DNA from: Candidatus Omnitrophota bacterium
GTDB taxonomy: Bacteria; Omnitrophota; Omnitrophia; Omnitrophales; Aquincolibacteriaceae
DNA length: 44,706 nucleotides
Direction of reading: 5' to 3'
Assembly (NCBI GenBank): GCA_903884815.1
Contig: CAISGE010000056.1
Span: forward strand, 1 to 44,706
Below the pieces are notes generated by a model. That model was not told the DNA's origin and did not search any database. It saw nothing but the letters and a program-made list of their open reading frames with translations. Below are positions 7,220 through 14,358 of the stretch, in pieces. The first letter of the stretch is position 1. Every line of letters begins with the position of its first letter. The position numbers and the translations under genes are program-made.

Positions 7220-7588
7220 ATGGCGAAAATTCTTTTCGTGGATGATGAGCCAGACATGCTCGGAACGCTTAAGAGTGTTTTCACAGAACTCGGTCACGAG
7301 GTTTCGACGTCGGCAGATGGGAACGAAGGGCTGAAATTGATCCTCGATACCGAGCCGGACCTCTCTTTTGTGGATGTCCGGTTGGGTGGCTTGAAGGGCA
7401 TGGAGGTGCTGCGTCAGGCAAGGGCGAAAAAACCAGATCTTAAGATCATCATCTTTACCGGATTCAATGATGCCCAGATCGATGCCGACGCCAAGAAGTA
7501 CGGGGCGGTCCATTGTCTGCACAAGCCTGTCGGAATTCAGGATCTTATCGATATCATCGAAAAGCATACTGGATCCATGAATCCTTAA
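7220..7588 (+). CDS. Stand-alone response regulator receiver protein
   Basis: A 122-residue single REC domain. Acidic residues D8/D9 in LFVDDEP, phosphoacceptor D52 in SFVDVRLGG, switch T80 in IIFTGF and lysine K102 in LHKPV are all present. A strong ribosome binding site, AAGGAGG, ends seven bases before the ATG at 7220, and the ATG overlaps nothing, since the kinase stops at 7218. Direct adjacency to the histidine kinase makes it the most likely cognate phosphate acceptor. With no output domain it probably acts as a phosphorelay intermediate or by contact with another protein. Confidence 0.94.
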   Translation: MAKILFVDDEPDMLGTLKSVFTELGHEVSTSADGNEGLKLILDTEPDLSFVDVRLGGLKGMEVLRQARAKKPDLKIIIFTGFNDAQIDADAKKYGAVHCLHKPVGIQDLIDIIEKHTGSMNP

Positions 7589-7633
7589 TTTTCAACGAGA
7601 GCCGGACCGGAAAATAGACGGAGGGAGAGTCGG

Positions 7634-8455
7634 ATGGATATTGCAAAACCGAAGGGAACGATCCTGATCGTGGATGACGAAGCGGATACGCTTTGGTTCA
7701 TTTCAAAGACCAGCCAGTCCTTTGGGTATGACGTTCTGACCGCGGGGAGCGGCATGGAGGCCCTCAAGATCGTTGAGGAATGTGGTTCCAGGCTCGACCT
7801 CGTTGTGCTGGATCTCCATATGCCGGGTATGGGCGGGATCGAAGTGTTGAAGTCCATGCGCAAGCATCAACCCGATCTTCCGGTGATCATCCTGACCGCG
7901 CTTCATGATGAGCAAGGGACCTGCGAGAGGCTTGGCGTTGAAGCCTTCATCCGCAAGCCTTATAGCCTGAAGGATCTCTATGAGCGTATCGAGCGCGTGA
8001 TCGAGCGACATAATGAGGATAAAGGCGAAGTGGAGATCGAGGCGGGCTATGAGCCCTGCGCCAAGATCCTTGTCGTGGATGATGAAAAGGATGTTTGTGA
8101 ACTTCTGGGGACCGCGCTTGCCGAAGATGTCGGCGACGCGCATTTTGAAGTGAAGTGGGTTCTCTCAGGAGATGAGGCGCTGCGGGTCTCGCGGGAATTC
8201 GAGCCGGACATCGGGATCATTGATATCAAGATGCCGCACATGTGGGGCGATGAACTGATCGGTCGCTTCAAGGCTGGGGAAGGCCATGCGCCAAAGGATT
8301 TTGTGATCTATACCAGCGTCGCGGATCCCGGGCAAGTGGATCGGGCCAAGAAACTCGGTTATAAATTTTTCTCGAAGCCGACGGACCTTGAAACCTTAGT
8401 CGAGGTTCTCAAAAAGATCTGCGTCAGGCATAAACTACTGCGAAAGAAGGCCTGA
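7634..8455 (+). CDS. Tandem receiver (REC-REC) response regulator
   Basis: A 273-residue protein made of two receiver domains joined by an acidic helical linker (about 128-141). The first has LIVDDEADT, phosphoacceptor D60 in VVLDLHMPG and lysine in FIRKPY. The second has ILVVDDEKD, phosphoacceptor D197 in GIIDIKMPH and lysine in FFSKPT. Both domains look phosphorylatable, and neither is followed by an output domain; the basic tail RHKLLRKKA is short. GGAGGGAGAG precedes the start. It ends the operon. Tandem receivers are known as phosphate sinks or as relay hubs, so it may balance flux from the kinase among the four receivers here. The biological output is unknown. Confidence 0.93.
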   Translation: MDIAKPKGTILIVDDEADTLWFISKTSQSFGYDVLTAGSGMEALKIVEECGSRLDLVVLDLHMPGMGGIEVLKSMRKHQPDLPVIILTALHDEQGTCERLGVEAFIRKPYSLKDLYERIERVIERHNEDKGEVEIEAGYEPCAKILVVDDEKDVCELLGTALAEDVGDAHFEVKWVLSGDEALRVSREFEPDIGIIDIKMPHMWGDELIGRFKAGEGHAPKDFVIYTSVADPGQVDRAKKLGYKFFSKPTDLETLVEVLKKICVRHKLLRKKA

Positions 8456-8457
8456 AC

Positions 8458-8484
8458 CCATTTCAACCTCGTAGGTTGAAATGG
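8458..8484. terminator. Perfect hairpin between converging genes
   Basis: CCATTTCAACCT (8458-8469) and AGGTTGAAATGG (8473-8484) form a 12-base-pair perfect stem with a three-base loop. It sits just after the tandem-receiver stop (8455) and touches the stop codon of the convergent regulator gene (8485). No T run follows on either strand, so it is not a textbook intrinsic terminator. Its position still suggests it ends or protects both transcripts. Confidence 0.55.
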
Positions 8485-9123
8485 TTAAAAAAGCGCTGGT
8501 GAAGTAACGATGAACAGTTTCGCCTCGATGGAATCAATGTTCTTGATCTTGTGCGGCACGCCGGCGTCAAAGTAGACCGATTCGTTCGCGTGAACTTCCC
8601 GTTTCTGATCCCCGTAGGTCATTTCAAGCGTTCCGGATTCCACAAAGATCGCCACGCTGGAGTTCTCCCGGAACTGCCACTTCCGTATCTCTTTGAACGG
8701 TTTGATGGTCATTCTGCCCAGAAAAAAATCGCGCTGGCTATTAGATTGCGGGCTCAGGGACTGTATCGTGAAACCGTGCTGGGGGTAATCAATGAACCCG
8801 CGCTCTCCATACCCGCAGATGAAGAAATTTCCGGGGTTTTCGGCCATGGCCCGGGTCGCGAGTTCTCCCAGAGAGATCTCGAAGGCGTCCGCCACCAGCA
8901 CCAGTTTATCGGAAGACGGGTCCCGCACCCTGCCAGCAATGATGTTGTGAAGGTTCTTCTCGTTGATCCCCGTTTTCTTGGCCAGCCAGCTTACCGGCAG
9001 TGGATTTTTTGAATCGGACTTCTGGATCAGCAAGGATTTAATTGCCTTGCCCCAGTGCGGCGCCCGGACGGGACGCTTGCCCCTATTCTGTTCTTTCAGA
9101 TCTTTTCCCATCTCCTCGTACAT
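8485..9123 (-). CDS. XRE-type helix-turn-helix regulator with C-terminal cupin sensor
   Basis: A 212-residue transcription regulator. Residues about 20-90 form an HTH_XRE-like domain (VSWLAKKTGINEKNLHNIIAGRVRDP, then KLVLVADAFEISLGELA). Residues about 130-212 form a cupin barrel (SVAIFVESGTLEMTYGDQ, then NESVYFDAGVPHKIKN). The family usually binds a small molecule through the cupin and represses or activates a neighbouring operon. I start it at the ATG at 9123, because GGGAGG lies six bases upstream; the longer TTG-started frame would overlap that ribosome binding site. It is the only intact chromosomal gene on the minus strand here and converges on the signalling operon. Its target is unknown; it could control itself or the small-gene/ABC cluster that diverges from it. 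Confidence 0.88.
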   Translation of the reverse strand: MYEEMGKDLKEQNRGKRPVRAPHWGKAIKSLLIQKSDSKNPLPVSWLAKKTGINEKNLHNIIAGRVRDPSSDKLVLVADAFEISLGELATRAMAENPGNFFICGYGERGFIDYPQHGFTIQSLSPQSNSQRDFFLGRMTIKPFKEIRKWQFRENSSVAIFVESGTLEMTYGDQKREVHANESVYFDAGVPHKIKNIDSIEAKLFIVTSPALF

Positions 9124-9161
9124 GGCCGCGCCTCCCAAGTGTTTTTTAAACGATCGAATCA

Positions 9162-9182
9162 GTTCTTTTATCTATAAAGAAC
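9162..9182. promoter_or_regulatory. Inverted repeat, candidate operator upstream of the XRE-cupin gene
   Basis: GTTCTTT (9162-9168) and AAAGAAC (9176-9182) are a perfect seven-base inverted repeat separated by seven bases, 39 bases upstream of the regulator ATG. A dyad of this size and place fits an autoregulatory XRE operator. This is positional inference only. Confidence 0.35.
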
Positions 9183-9301
9183 CATAACATGACAGATGAA
9201 GTTTTGCAAGATGACCAAATGCGCCATTTAAAGCACTTTTAGTGCGTCTCTTGTCTCGACGGCGACGAAATGTTAAGTCTCTGAGTGGTCCCAATACTTA
9301 T

Positions 9302-9323
9302 CAATTTCAGGGATCTGAAATTG
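9302..9323. promoter_or_regulatory. Perfect nine-base inverted repeat before the small-gene cluster
   Basis: CAATTTCAG (9302-9310) and CTGAAATTG (9315-9323) surround GGAT. The dyad lies about 57 bases before the start at 9380 and on the other side of the divergent intergenic region from the XRE-cupin promoter. It could be an operator for the + strand genes or a 5' UTR hairpin. No T run follows. Confidence 0.4.
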
Positions 9324-9379
9324 GGCCATCGTGTCACCGTAAAAGAAATAAATGAGAGACAAGGATGGAGGACAAAGAC

Positions 9380-9862
9380 ATGCTGAAAAATCCAGTAGTG
9401 GTAGAAAATCATGAGGCTTCAAAGGGGACGGCGATTCGGGCACCTGTCCTACCTCCTATAAAAAAATCTATGGTGGGTAGGGCGGGTCCTGATAATCGTC
9501 ATTTTTCATCAAAGAGAGATCAGGGCCTGCAGGAGCGGGATTATGTGATGGACGAGCGCAAGATCAGCGAGTTATTCGCGGGCTACTTCCATAACAAGAT
9601 GACGCTCCTGCTTTTCCTGGTGCAGGCGAAGCAACTAAAACCTAATCCCGTGCTGATCTCCACGGTCCATAACTTCTTATCGGACCTCTTCCGGCACATG
9701 CTCGATGAACGTCTTCAAAAGCGTTACCGGCTTTTGTTCAAGTGGCTGATGCGGTTCTTTGAGAGGTTGCCGGCGGTCAGCGTCGCCCAGCGGGACACAG
9801 CGAAGGAATATATCCGGGCGATCTATGACGCGCTGGGGCTGCATCTTAAAGAAGATCTATGA
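9380..9862 (+). CDS. Uncharacterised 160-residue helical protein
   Basis: I do not recognise this protein. The first 50 residues are low in predicted structure and rich in P, K and S. From about residue 55 it is a series of amphipathic helices (ISELFAGYFHNKMTLLLFLV, LISTVHNFLSDLF, RYRLLFKWLMRFFERL). It has no clear signal peptide or cysteine motif. The start at 9380 is preferred because GGAGG lies eight bases upstream; an ATG at 9365 overlaps that site. It opens a run of three small genes with good ribosome binding sites followed by an ABC transporter, so it may be a dedicated partner of that exporter, but this is context only. Confidence 0.7.
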   Translation: MLKNPVVVENHEASKGTAIRAPVLPPIKKSMVGRAGPDNRHFSSKRDQGLQERDYVMDERKISELFAGYFHNKMTLLLFLVQAKQLKPNPVLISTVHNFLSDLFRHMLDERLQKRYRLLFKWLMRFFERLPAVSVAQRDTAKEYIRAIYDALGLHLKEDL

Positions 9863-9875
9863 AAGGAGGAGGAAA

Positions 9876-10001
9876 ATGAAGAGGACATTGCTGAAGAAGG
9901 TTCGAAGAAAATGTGCGGGGCTTTATCGCTGGTTCACCTATTACCGGAAACGTATCCGGATGATCGAGGCGGAACTGGGGAACTCTTGGGAGACGTGTTA
10001 A
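9876..10001 (+). CDS. Small basic 41-residue protein
   Basis: A very strong ribosome binding site, AAAGGAGGAGG, precedes an ATG that opens a 41-codon frame. The peptide starts MKRTLLKKVRRKCAGLYRWF and ends ELGNSWETC. It is strongly cationic in its first two-thirds, aromatic (Y, W, F, Y, Y) and has a cysteine at each end of the second half (C13, C41). It lies 13 bases after the preceding gene and 10 before the next, so it looks like a true operon member despite its size. Possible roles are an RNA- or membrane-binding accessory, or an exported peptide for the adjacent ABC system; the sequence does not decide. Confidence 0.65.
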   Translation: MKRTLLKKVRRKCAGLYRWFTYYRKRIRMIEAELGNSWETC

Positions 10002-10011
10002 AAGGGAAATC

Positions 10012-10335
10012 ATGGAGACTCGCGGGCCGTCATCCGAAGAAGACAGGATTGCCGAGGGGCATTTGCGCTGTTTGATCAAAGCGATCGACAGGACGCAGCA
10101 ACTCTTGGCGAAGGAAGCGGAATCTCGGGATTACGATCAGATCCATTCCGCCAAGTCGATCCTCTATGCCGCCATTGAGCAGATGGGAGTGCGGGGGGAG
10201 CGGATCTTCACGACTCAACGCATGCTCCGAGAACTTCTTTCCATTGTGACCACCCAATATCAGTCTCCCGGCCGTGACACGCAGGTCGGTCTTCAGATCC
10301 TGGAGGATCTTAAGGCCCGGGCGGACAAGATCTGA
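10012..10335 (+). CDS. Uncharacterised 107-residue helical protein
   Basis: I do not recognise a family. The protein is acidic at its N-terminus and otherwise a set of amphipathic helices (HLRCLIKAIDRTQQLLAKEA, then IHSAKSILYAAIEQMG, then MLRELLSIVTTQY). This could be a small helical bundle or coiled-coil adaptor. AAAGGGAAA lies just before the ATG. It is the third of three small genes between the XRE-cupin regulator and the ABC transporter. Confidence 0.65.
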   Translation: METRGPSSEEDRIAEGHLRCLIKAIDRTQQLLAKEAESRDYDQIHSAKSILYAAIEQMGVRGERIFTTQRMLRELLSIVTTQYQSPGRDTQVGLQILEDLKARADKI

Positions 10336-10352
10336 GAGGCGAACTCAAGGCA

Positions 10353-10380
10353 TTGCATTACGGGCTTTTCAGTGGATAAT
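10353..10380 (+). promoter_or_regulatory. Candidate sigma-70 promoter before the ABC transporter
   Basis: TTGCAT (10353-10358) and GATAAT (10375-10380) are separated by 16 bases, giving good matches to -35 and -10 boxes. The predicted transcript starts near 10387, upstream of the ATGs at 10439 and 10490. The ABC genes may therefore be expressed separately from the small genes before them. Confidence 0.5.
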
Positions 10381-10438
10381 GTCATCTAAGAATTTGTCGC
10401 ACAGAAATCTATCAACACTTAGTTTCGAATGGACACTC

Positions 10439-11224
10439 ATGGATCGATCTAAAAGTGCTCAACCTGCGGTGCCCGGGACAGTTCAAAAAATGTTGTCGGT
10501 CACCGCGCTCAGTAAAAAGTACGGCGCAACCGTCGCGGTGGATGGCATCACTTTTCATGTCCGGAAAGGTGAGATCGTCGGGCTCCTCGGACCGAACGGA
10601 GCGGGCAAGTCGACCACCATCAACATGATCCTGGGTGTTCTCGCTCCGGATGGGGGCACGGTCGAGATCGAAGATCGTGATATTGCTCTCGACCGCTCTC
10701 ACGCGATCGCTAGGACAAATTTTGCCGCCGTCTATACGCCGCTCCCCGGAAACTTAACCGTTTATCAGAATCTCCGCGTGTTCGGTCTTCTCTATGACGT
10801 GAAGGATCTGTCGCAGCGTATCCGTGAGCTTCTGAAGCAATTTGATCTTGAAGCATTCCGCGATAAAAAGTGCGGGATCCTTTCCTCCGGGGAGCAAACC
10901 CGTATCAGCCTGGCCAAGGCGATGCTGAATCAGCCGCATTTGCTTCTGCTTGATGAACCCACGGCCTCGCTTGATCCGTCCACGGCGCGTGAGATCCGGG
11001 CGGGGATACGCACTTTCGCACGTCAGGGGACGACCGGCGTGCTTTGGACTTCCCATAACATGTACGAAGTCGAAGAGGTCTGCGACCGGGTGCTGTTCCT
11101 TTCCCGCGGCAGGATCCTGCTTGAGGGAGATCCCAGGCTTTTGCCGGCGCAACACGGCAAGAAGACACTCGAGGACCTTTTTGTCGCGGTCGCGCGTGAA
11201 CCTCTAACACTGGAAACGGGCTGA
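10439..11224 (+). CDS. ABC transporter ATP-binding protein (ABC-2 type)
   Basis: A single nucleotide-binding domain with Walker A GPNGAGKST, signature LSSGEQTR, Walker B LLLLDEP and H-loop TSHNM, all in the expected order. The C-terminal segment RILLEGDP..L resembles CcmA/NodI/DrrA-type exporters. It should power the permease encoded directly downstream. The start is uncertain: ATG 10439 is used, but ATG 10490 (MLSVTALSKKYG) matches where family members usually begin. Neither has a strong Shine-Dalgarno, and a longer frame would overlap the preceding gene. The cargo is unknown; lipid, polysaccharide, peptide or drug export are all possible for this class. Confidence 0.93.
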   Translation: MDRSKSAQPAVPGTVQKMLSVTALSKKYGATVAVDGITFHVRKGEIVGLLGPNGAGKSTTINMILGVLAPDGGTVEIEDRDIALDRSHAIARTNFAAVYTPLPGNLTVYQNLRVFGLLYDVKDLSQRIRELLKQFDLEAFRDKKCGILSSGEQTRISLAKAMLNQPHLLLLDEPTASLDPSTAREIRAGIRTFARQGTTGVLWTSHNMYEVEEVCDRVLFLSRGRILLEGDPRLLPAQHGKKTLEDLFVAVAREPLTLETG

Positions 11225-11226
11225 CG

Positions 11227-12030
11227 ATGTCCTTTTCCAGAATCTTTGCCATCGTGATCCGCCAGTTTTATCTGCTCAGGGGAAGCCTCTCACGCGTCTT
11301 TCCGATCTTCGCGTGGGTGGTGGTGGATATGATCCTCTGGGGATTCCTCACCCGTTATCTCAATACCGTGGCCTCTCCCGGATTTAATTTTGTGCCGGCG
11401 CTTCTTGGGGCGGTCCTCCTGTGGGATTTTTTCATTCGCATCATGCAGGGGATCACCATGGCGTTCCTGGAAGATGTTTGGTCCCGGAACTTCCTCAACA
11501 TTTTCGCTTCGCCGCTTTTGATCTCGGAATATGTCAGCGGTCTGGTTCTCTCCAGCATCGCGACGAGCCTGCTCAGCTTGACCGCTATGTGCGGGGTTGC
11601 CATGGTGTTCTTTAAATTGTCTTTTCTTTCCTATGGACTGACGGTGTTCCCGTTCCTGGCGGTGCTCTTCTTGTTCGGCATCTCGATCGGCATCTTTGGA
11701 AGCGCGCTGGTCCTTCGCTTCGGCCCGGCTTCGGAATGGTTTATCTGGCCGCTGCCCGCGCTCATTTCTCCCTTTGCCGGCGTGATGTATCCGATCGCTA
11801 CGCTCCCGCTTTGGATGCAGCGGATCTCCGGCCTTCTGCCGCCGTCTTATGTGTTTGAAGGTCTGAGGGCGATTGTGTCGGGTGGCCATGCGTCGGGTAT
11901 GGGGCTCTTGCTGGGAGGGGTGCTTGCGATCGGTTACATTCTTCTGGCGTATGCTTTTTTCACTAAGGTTTACCGGCATGCCCTGCGTACCGGCCTCATC
12001 GCGCGGTATAGTGCCGAAAATTTGGGCTAG
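11227..12030 (+). CDS. ABC-2 type transporter permease
   Basis: A 267-residue protein with about six hydrophobic segments (VFPIFAWVVVDMILWGFL, LLGAVLLWDFFI, LLSLTAMCGVAMVF, VFPFLAVLFLFGISIG, ALISPFAGVMYPIA, LLLGGVLAIGYILLAY). The segment LPPSYVFEGLR near residue 205 is the usual ABC-2 signature before the last helix. It begins two bases after the ATPase stop, so the two form a transport pair with one permease, presumably homodimeric. The cargo is not visible. Confidence 0.92.
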   Translation: MSFSRIFAIVIRQFYLLRGSLSRVFPIFAWVVVDMILWGFLTRYLNTVASPGFNFVPALLGAVLLWDFFIRIMQGITMAFLEDVWSRNFLNIFASPLLISEYVSGLVLSSIATSLLSLTAMCGVAMVFFKLSFLSYGLTVFPFLAVLFLFGISIGIFGSALVLRFGPASEWFIWPLPALISPFAGVMYPIATLPLWMQRISGLLPPSYVFEGLRAIVSGGHASGMGLLLGGVLAIGYILLAYAFFTKVYRHALRTGLIARYSAENLG

Positions 12031-12058
12031 GGGAATCACCCTCGACCCGACGGCGTGC

Positions 12059-12064
12059 TATACT
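12059..12064 (+). promoter_or_regulatory. -10 box TATACT just upstream of the helicase gene
   Basis: TATACT is followed by GCGC and lies only 10 bases before the ATG at 12075, so the predicted transcript would have a leader of about 4-5 bases. The -35 region is weak. The near-leaderless layout agrees with the lack of a Shine-Dalgarno before the gene. Confidence 0.4.
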
Positions 12065-12074
12065 GCGCTTCATC

Positions 12075-13409
12075 ATGCCCCATCGCCATCTACTTAGAAA
12101 AAATCATGATCTCTCGCTGCCGGAGGACTTTGAGCTGAGCGAGGAGTTCATTACCGGCTTTAACGCGATCGAGAAGACGAAAAAAAATCTCTATATCACG
12201 GGGGAAGCAGGAACGGGCAAGACCACGCTCCTCAAATACTTCCGGCACAACACCAAAAAGAAATTCATTGTCCTTGCGCCGACGGGGATCGCGGCCATCA
12301 ACAGCCACGGCCAGACGATCCATTCCTTTTTCAAGTTCCCGCCCAAGTTGATCCAGAAAGACCACATCAAAAAAGTTTATACCGCGCTGAATATTTTTCA
12401 GAGCCTGGAGCTCCTGATCGTCGACGAAGCCTCGATGATGCGGGCGGACTTGATGGATGGGATCGATTATGCGCTGAGGCTCAATAAAGGGCTTCCACGG
12501 AAGCCTTTTGGCGGCGTCCAGGTGGTGCTTTTCGGGGATCTTTTCCAGTTGCCGCCGATCGTGGACCGAGAGATGGCGGGGCTTTATAACGACCTCTATG
12601 AGACGCCCTATTTTTTTAGCGCGAAAGTTTTTAAGAAAACCAAGTTCCATCATTTCAATTTGCAAAAGATCTACCGGCAAAAAGATCAGTCGTTCAAGGG
12701 GCTTCTCAACAAGATCCGCAACCGGTCCGTGACGGACGATGAGATGCGCCTTCTCAACAGCCGCGTGGATCCCGCGGGCTGTGCCGCCGCCCAGGACGCG
12801 ATGACGCTTACGCCCACCAATGCCGCGGCCCACGCCATCAATATGACGCGGCTCGACGCTTTGAAGGGAAAGGAATTCCGTTACGACGCCGGCATCCAAG
12901 GGGAGTTCGACCGTTCTTCATTTCCTACAGAGACCGAGCTTCGCCTTAAAAAAGGCGCCCAAGTCCTGATGATACGCAATGATTCCGAAAAGCGGTGGGT
13001 GAACGGCAGTATCGGGGAAGTGATCGATCTGGACGAGGCCACGATCCAGGTCCGGATCGGACATGAGACGCATATGATCGAAGCCTCGACTTGGGAGAAG
13101 ATCAAATACCGGTTCGACGAAGACGCGGAGAAGATCGCGGAAGATGTGGTCGGCAGTTTTAAACAGTATCCGATCAAGCTCGCCTGGGCGATCACGATCC
13201 ATAAAAGCCAGGGATTGACCTTTGACAAGCTGATCATCGATCTCGATCACGGCGCGTTCACGCACGGCCAGGTCTATGTGGCCCTCAGCCGGTGCCGTTC
13301 TTTTGAGGGGATGCTCCTGCGCCGTCCCGTGAAACACCGGGACATCATCTTTGACCAGCGCATCCACAAGATCAAGGATCACTTTCCTGAATTAAAGGCG
13401 AAGCGATGA
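12075..13409 (+). CDS. Pif1/RecD-like ATP-dependent DNA helicase
   Basis: A 444-residue SF1 helicase. Motif I is ITGEAGTGKTTLL (about 36-48), followed by VLAPTGIAAINSHGQTIHS (Ia), VDEASM (II), FGDLFQLPP (III), the KIYRQ segment (IV), AWAITIHKSQGLTFDKLI (V) and YVALSRCRSFEGM (VI). The order and the THGQTIHSFF element are those of the PIF1 family. It should unwind DNA 5'-3' using ATP and could work in recombination or repair. It is short and lacks extra N- or C-terminal domains. Its stop overlaps the start of the next gene by four bases (ATGA), so the two are translationally coupled. Confidence 0.93.
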   Translation: MPHRHLLRKNHDLSLPEDFELSEEFITGFNAIEKTKKNLYITGEAGTGKTTLLKYFRHNTKKKFIVLAPTGIAAINSHGQTIHSFFKFPPKLIQKDHIKKVYTALNIFQSLELLIVDEASMMRADLMDGIDYALRLNKGLPRKPFGGVQVVLFGDLFQLPPIVDREMAGLYNDLYETPYFFSAKVFKKTKFHHFNLQKIYRQKDQSFKGLLNKIRNRSVTDDEMRLLNSRVDPAGCAAAQDAMTLTPTNAAAHAINMTRLDALKGKEFRYDAGIQGEFDRSSFPTETELRLKKGAQVLMIRNDSEKRWVNGSIGEVIDLDEATIQVRIGHETHMIEASTWEKIKYRFDEDAEKIAEDVVGSFKQYPIKLAWAITIHKSQGLTFDKLIIDLDHGAFTHGQVYVALSRCRSFEGMLLRRPVKHRDIIFDQRIHKIKDHFPELKAKR

Positions 13410-14230
13410 AGGAGGTTCCCGCCGTCAGCGTCAGCGTGCTTCGCAGTTCCAGCAGCGGCAACTCGACTTTGATCTGGAACAAAAAACACGCGATCTTAGT
13501 CGACTGCGGTCTCGGGCCTCGCGTGACCGAGGGACTTTTGAAGGAGCATGGCTTTTCCCTGGGAGATCTTTCCGGCGTGTTGGTGACGCATGCCCACAAC
13601 GATCACGGCAAGCTCATCACCATCGAAAAATTATTTCGCCATGGGACCCCGGTCTATTGCATTCCCGGCGTCAAGAAAGTCGTTGCGCGAGGACTGTCGG
13701 GTAAACACAAGCCACAATTCCGGATCCTTTCGAAAAATCCGGTCATGATCGGATCGTTCAGCGTCACGTCATTTGCTGTCGACCACGACGCCGAAGGGGG
13801 ATGCGTCGGGTTTTGCATTTACAGTGGGGAAGGAGACAACACGAAAAAAATCTCGCTTGTCACGGATTACGGCGGGCCAGGGGATCGTATAGCCGAGAAC
13901 CTTCGGGACTCGCATCTGATCCTGATCGCTTCCAATTATTGCGCGAAGATGATCGTCGGTCCGAGTCCCGTTCCCGAGTACGTGAAGCGAACGCATATCC
14001 TGCCTTATCAACCCTCGAATGATCATTGTTCCGATGTTCTGCTTCATGTCGCCACAACCTCCGGGCATTTGCCAGAGGCGGTTTATCTCCTGCATATCAG
14101 CAAGAACCACAATACCGTGGAGAAAGCTGTGGCGCACAGCCGTCATGTTCTGCATGCCGCGGGTTACAAACAAATACGTGTTCTTCCCACCTACCGCGAT
14201 GTCCCGAGCGAAACGACGCATCTTCGATAG
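13406..14230 (+). CDS. MBL-fold metallo-hydrolase (YycJ/VicX-like)
   Basis: A 274-residue metallo-beta-lactamase-fold protein. It has the N-terminal SSSSGNST element of the YycJ/VicX group, the metal-binding THAHNDH motif (about 61-67), a later metal-ligand aspartate in VTDYG and a C-terminal HISKNHN segment. The usual nuclease-like family member has EANHD where this protein has ASNYC, so one or more second-site ligands are changed. YycJ-type proteins are phosphodiesterase/nuclease-like. Coupling to a helicase gene by a four-base overlap suggests a joint DNA-repair role, which is inference. Confidence 0.87.
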   Translation: MKEVPAVSVSVLRSSSSGNSTLIWNKKHAILVDCGLGPRVTEGLLKEHGFSLGDLSGVLVTHAHNDHGKLITIEKLFRHGTPVYCIPGVKKVVARGLSGKHKPQFRILSKNPVMIGSFSVTSFAVDHDAEGGCVGFCIYSGEGDNTKKISLVTDYGGPGDRIAENLRDSHLILIASNYCAKMIVGPSPVPEYVKRTHILPYQPSNDHCSDVLLHVATTSGHLPEAVYLLHISKNHNTVEKAVAHSRHVLHAAGYKQIRVLPTYRDVPSETTHLR

Positions 14231-14301
14231 CGTGCGCGGACAGGACCTTCTCAAGGGTCGTATGATGCCACTCAAAGCTGTACGAACTCCATCGGAGACT
14301 C

Positions 14302-14307
14302 TATAAT
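14302..14307 (+). promoter_or_regulatory. Consensus -10 box TATAAT before the LssY_C lipoprotein gene
   Basis: A perfect TATAAT lies 52 bases before the ATG at 14359. The matching -35 is weak (TGTACG at 17 bases spacing). It gives the lipoprotein gene its own promoter and separates it from the MBL-fold gene that stops at 14230. Confidence 0.5.
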
Positions 14308-14358
14308 CTGCAGAGCGATTTGGCGCCACAATTTTAGAGTTCTTTGAAGGAGCCTCTT

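Noticed and set aside
950..7588. Direct naming of the genes as phcB, phcS and phcR
   Set aside because: Only family-level resemblance and operon logic are visible; the kinase architecture and extra ACP, thioesterase and hydrolase genes differ, so transfer of the names would overstate identity.
9365..9379. ATG at 9365 as the start of the 160-residue protein
   Set aside because: It lies on top of the GGAGG that properly spaces the ATG at 9380.
11290..12039. 249-codon minus-strand frame opposite the ABC permease
   Set aside because: Product is almost wholly charged and disordered, as expected from the complement of a hydrophobic membrane-protein gene.
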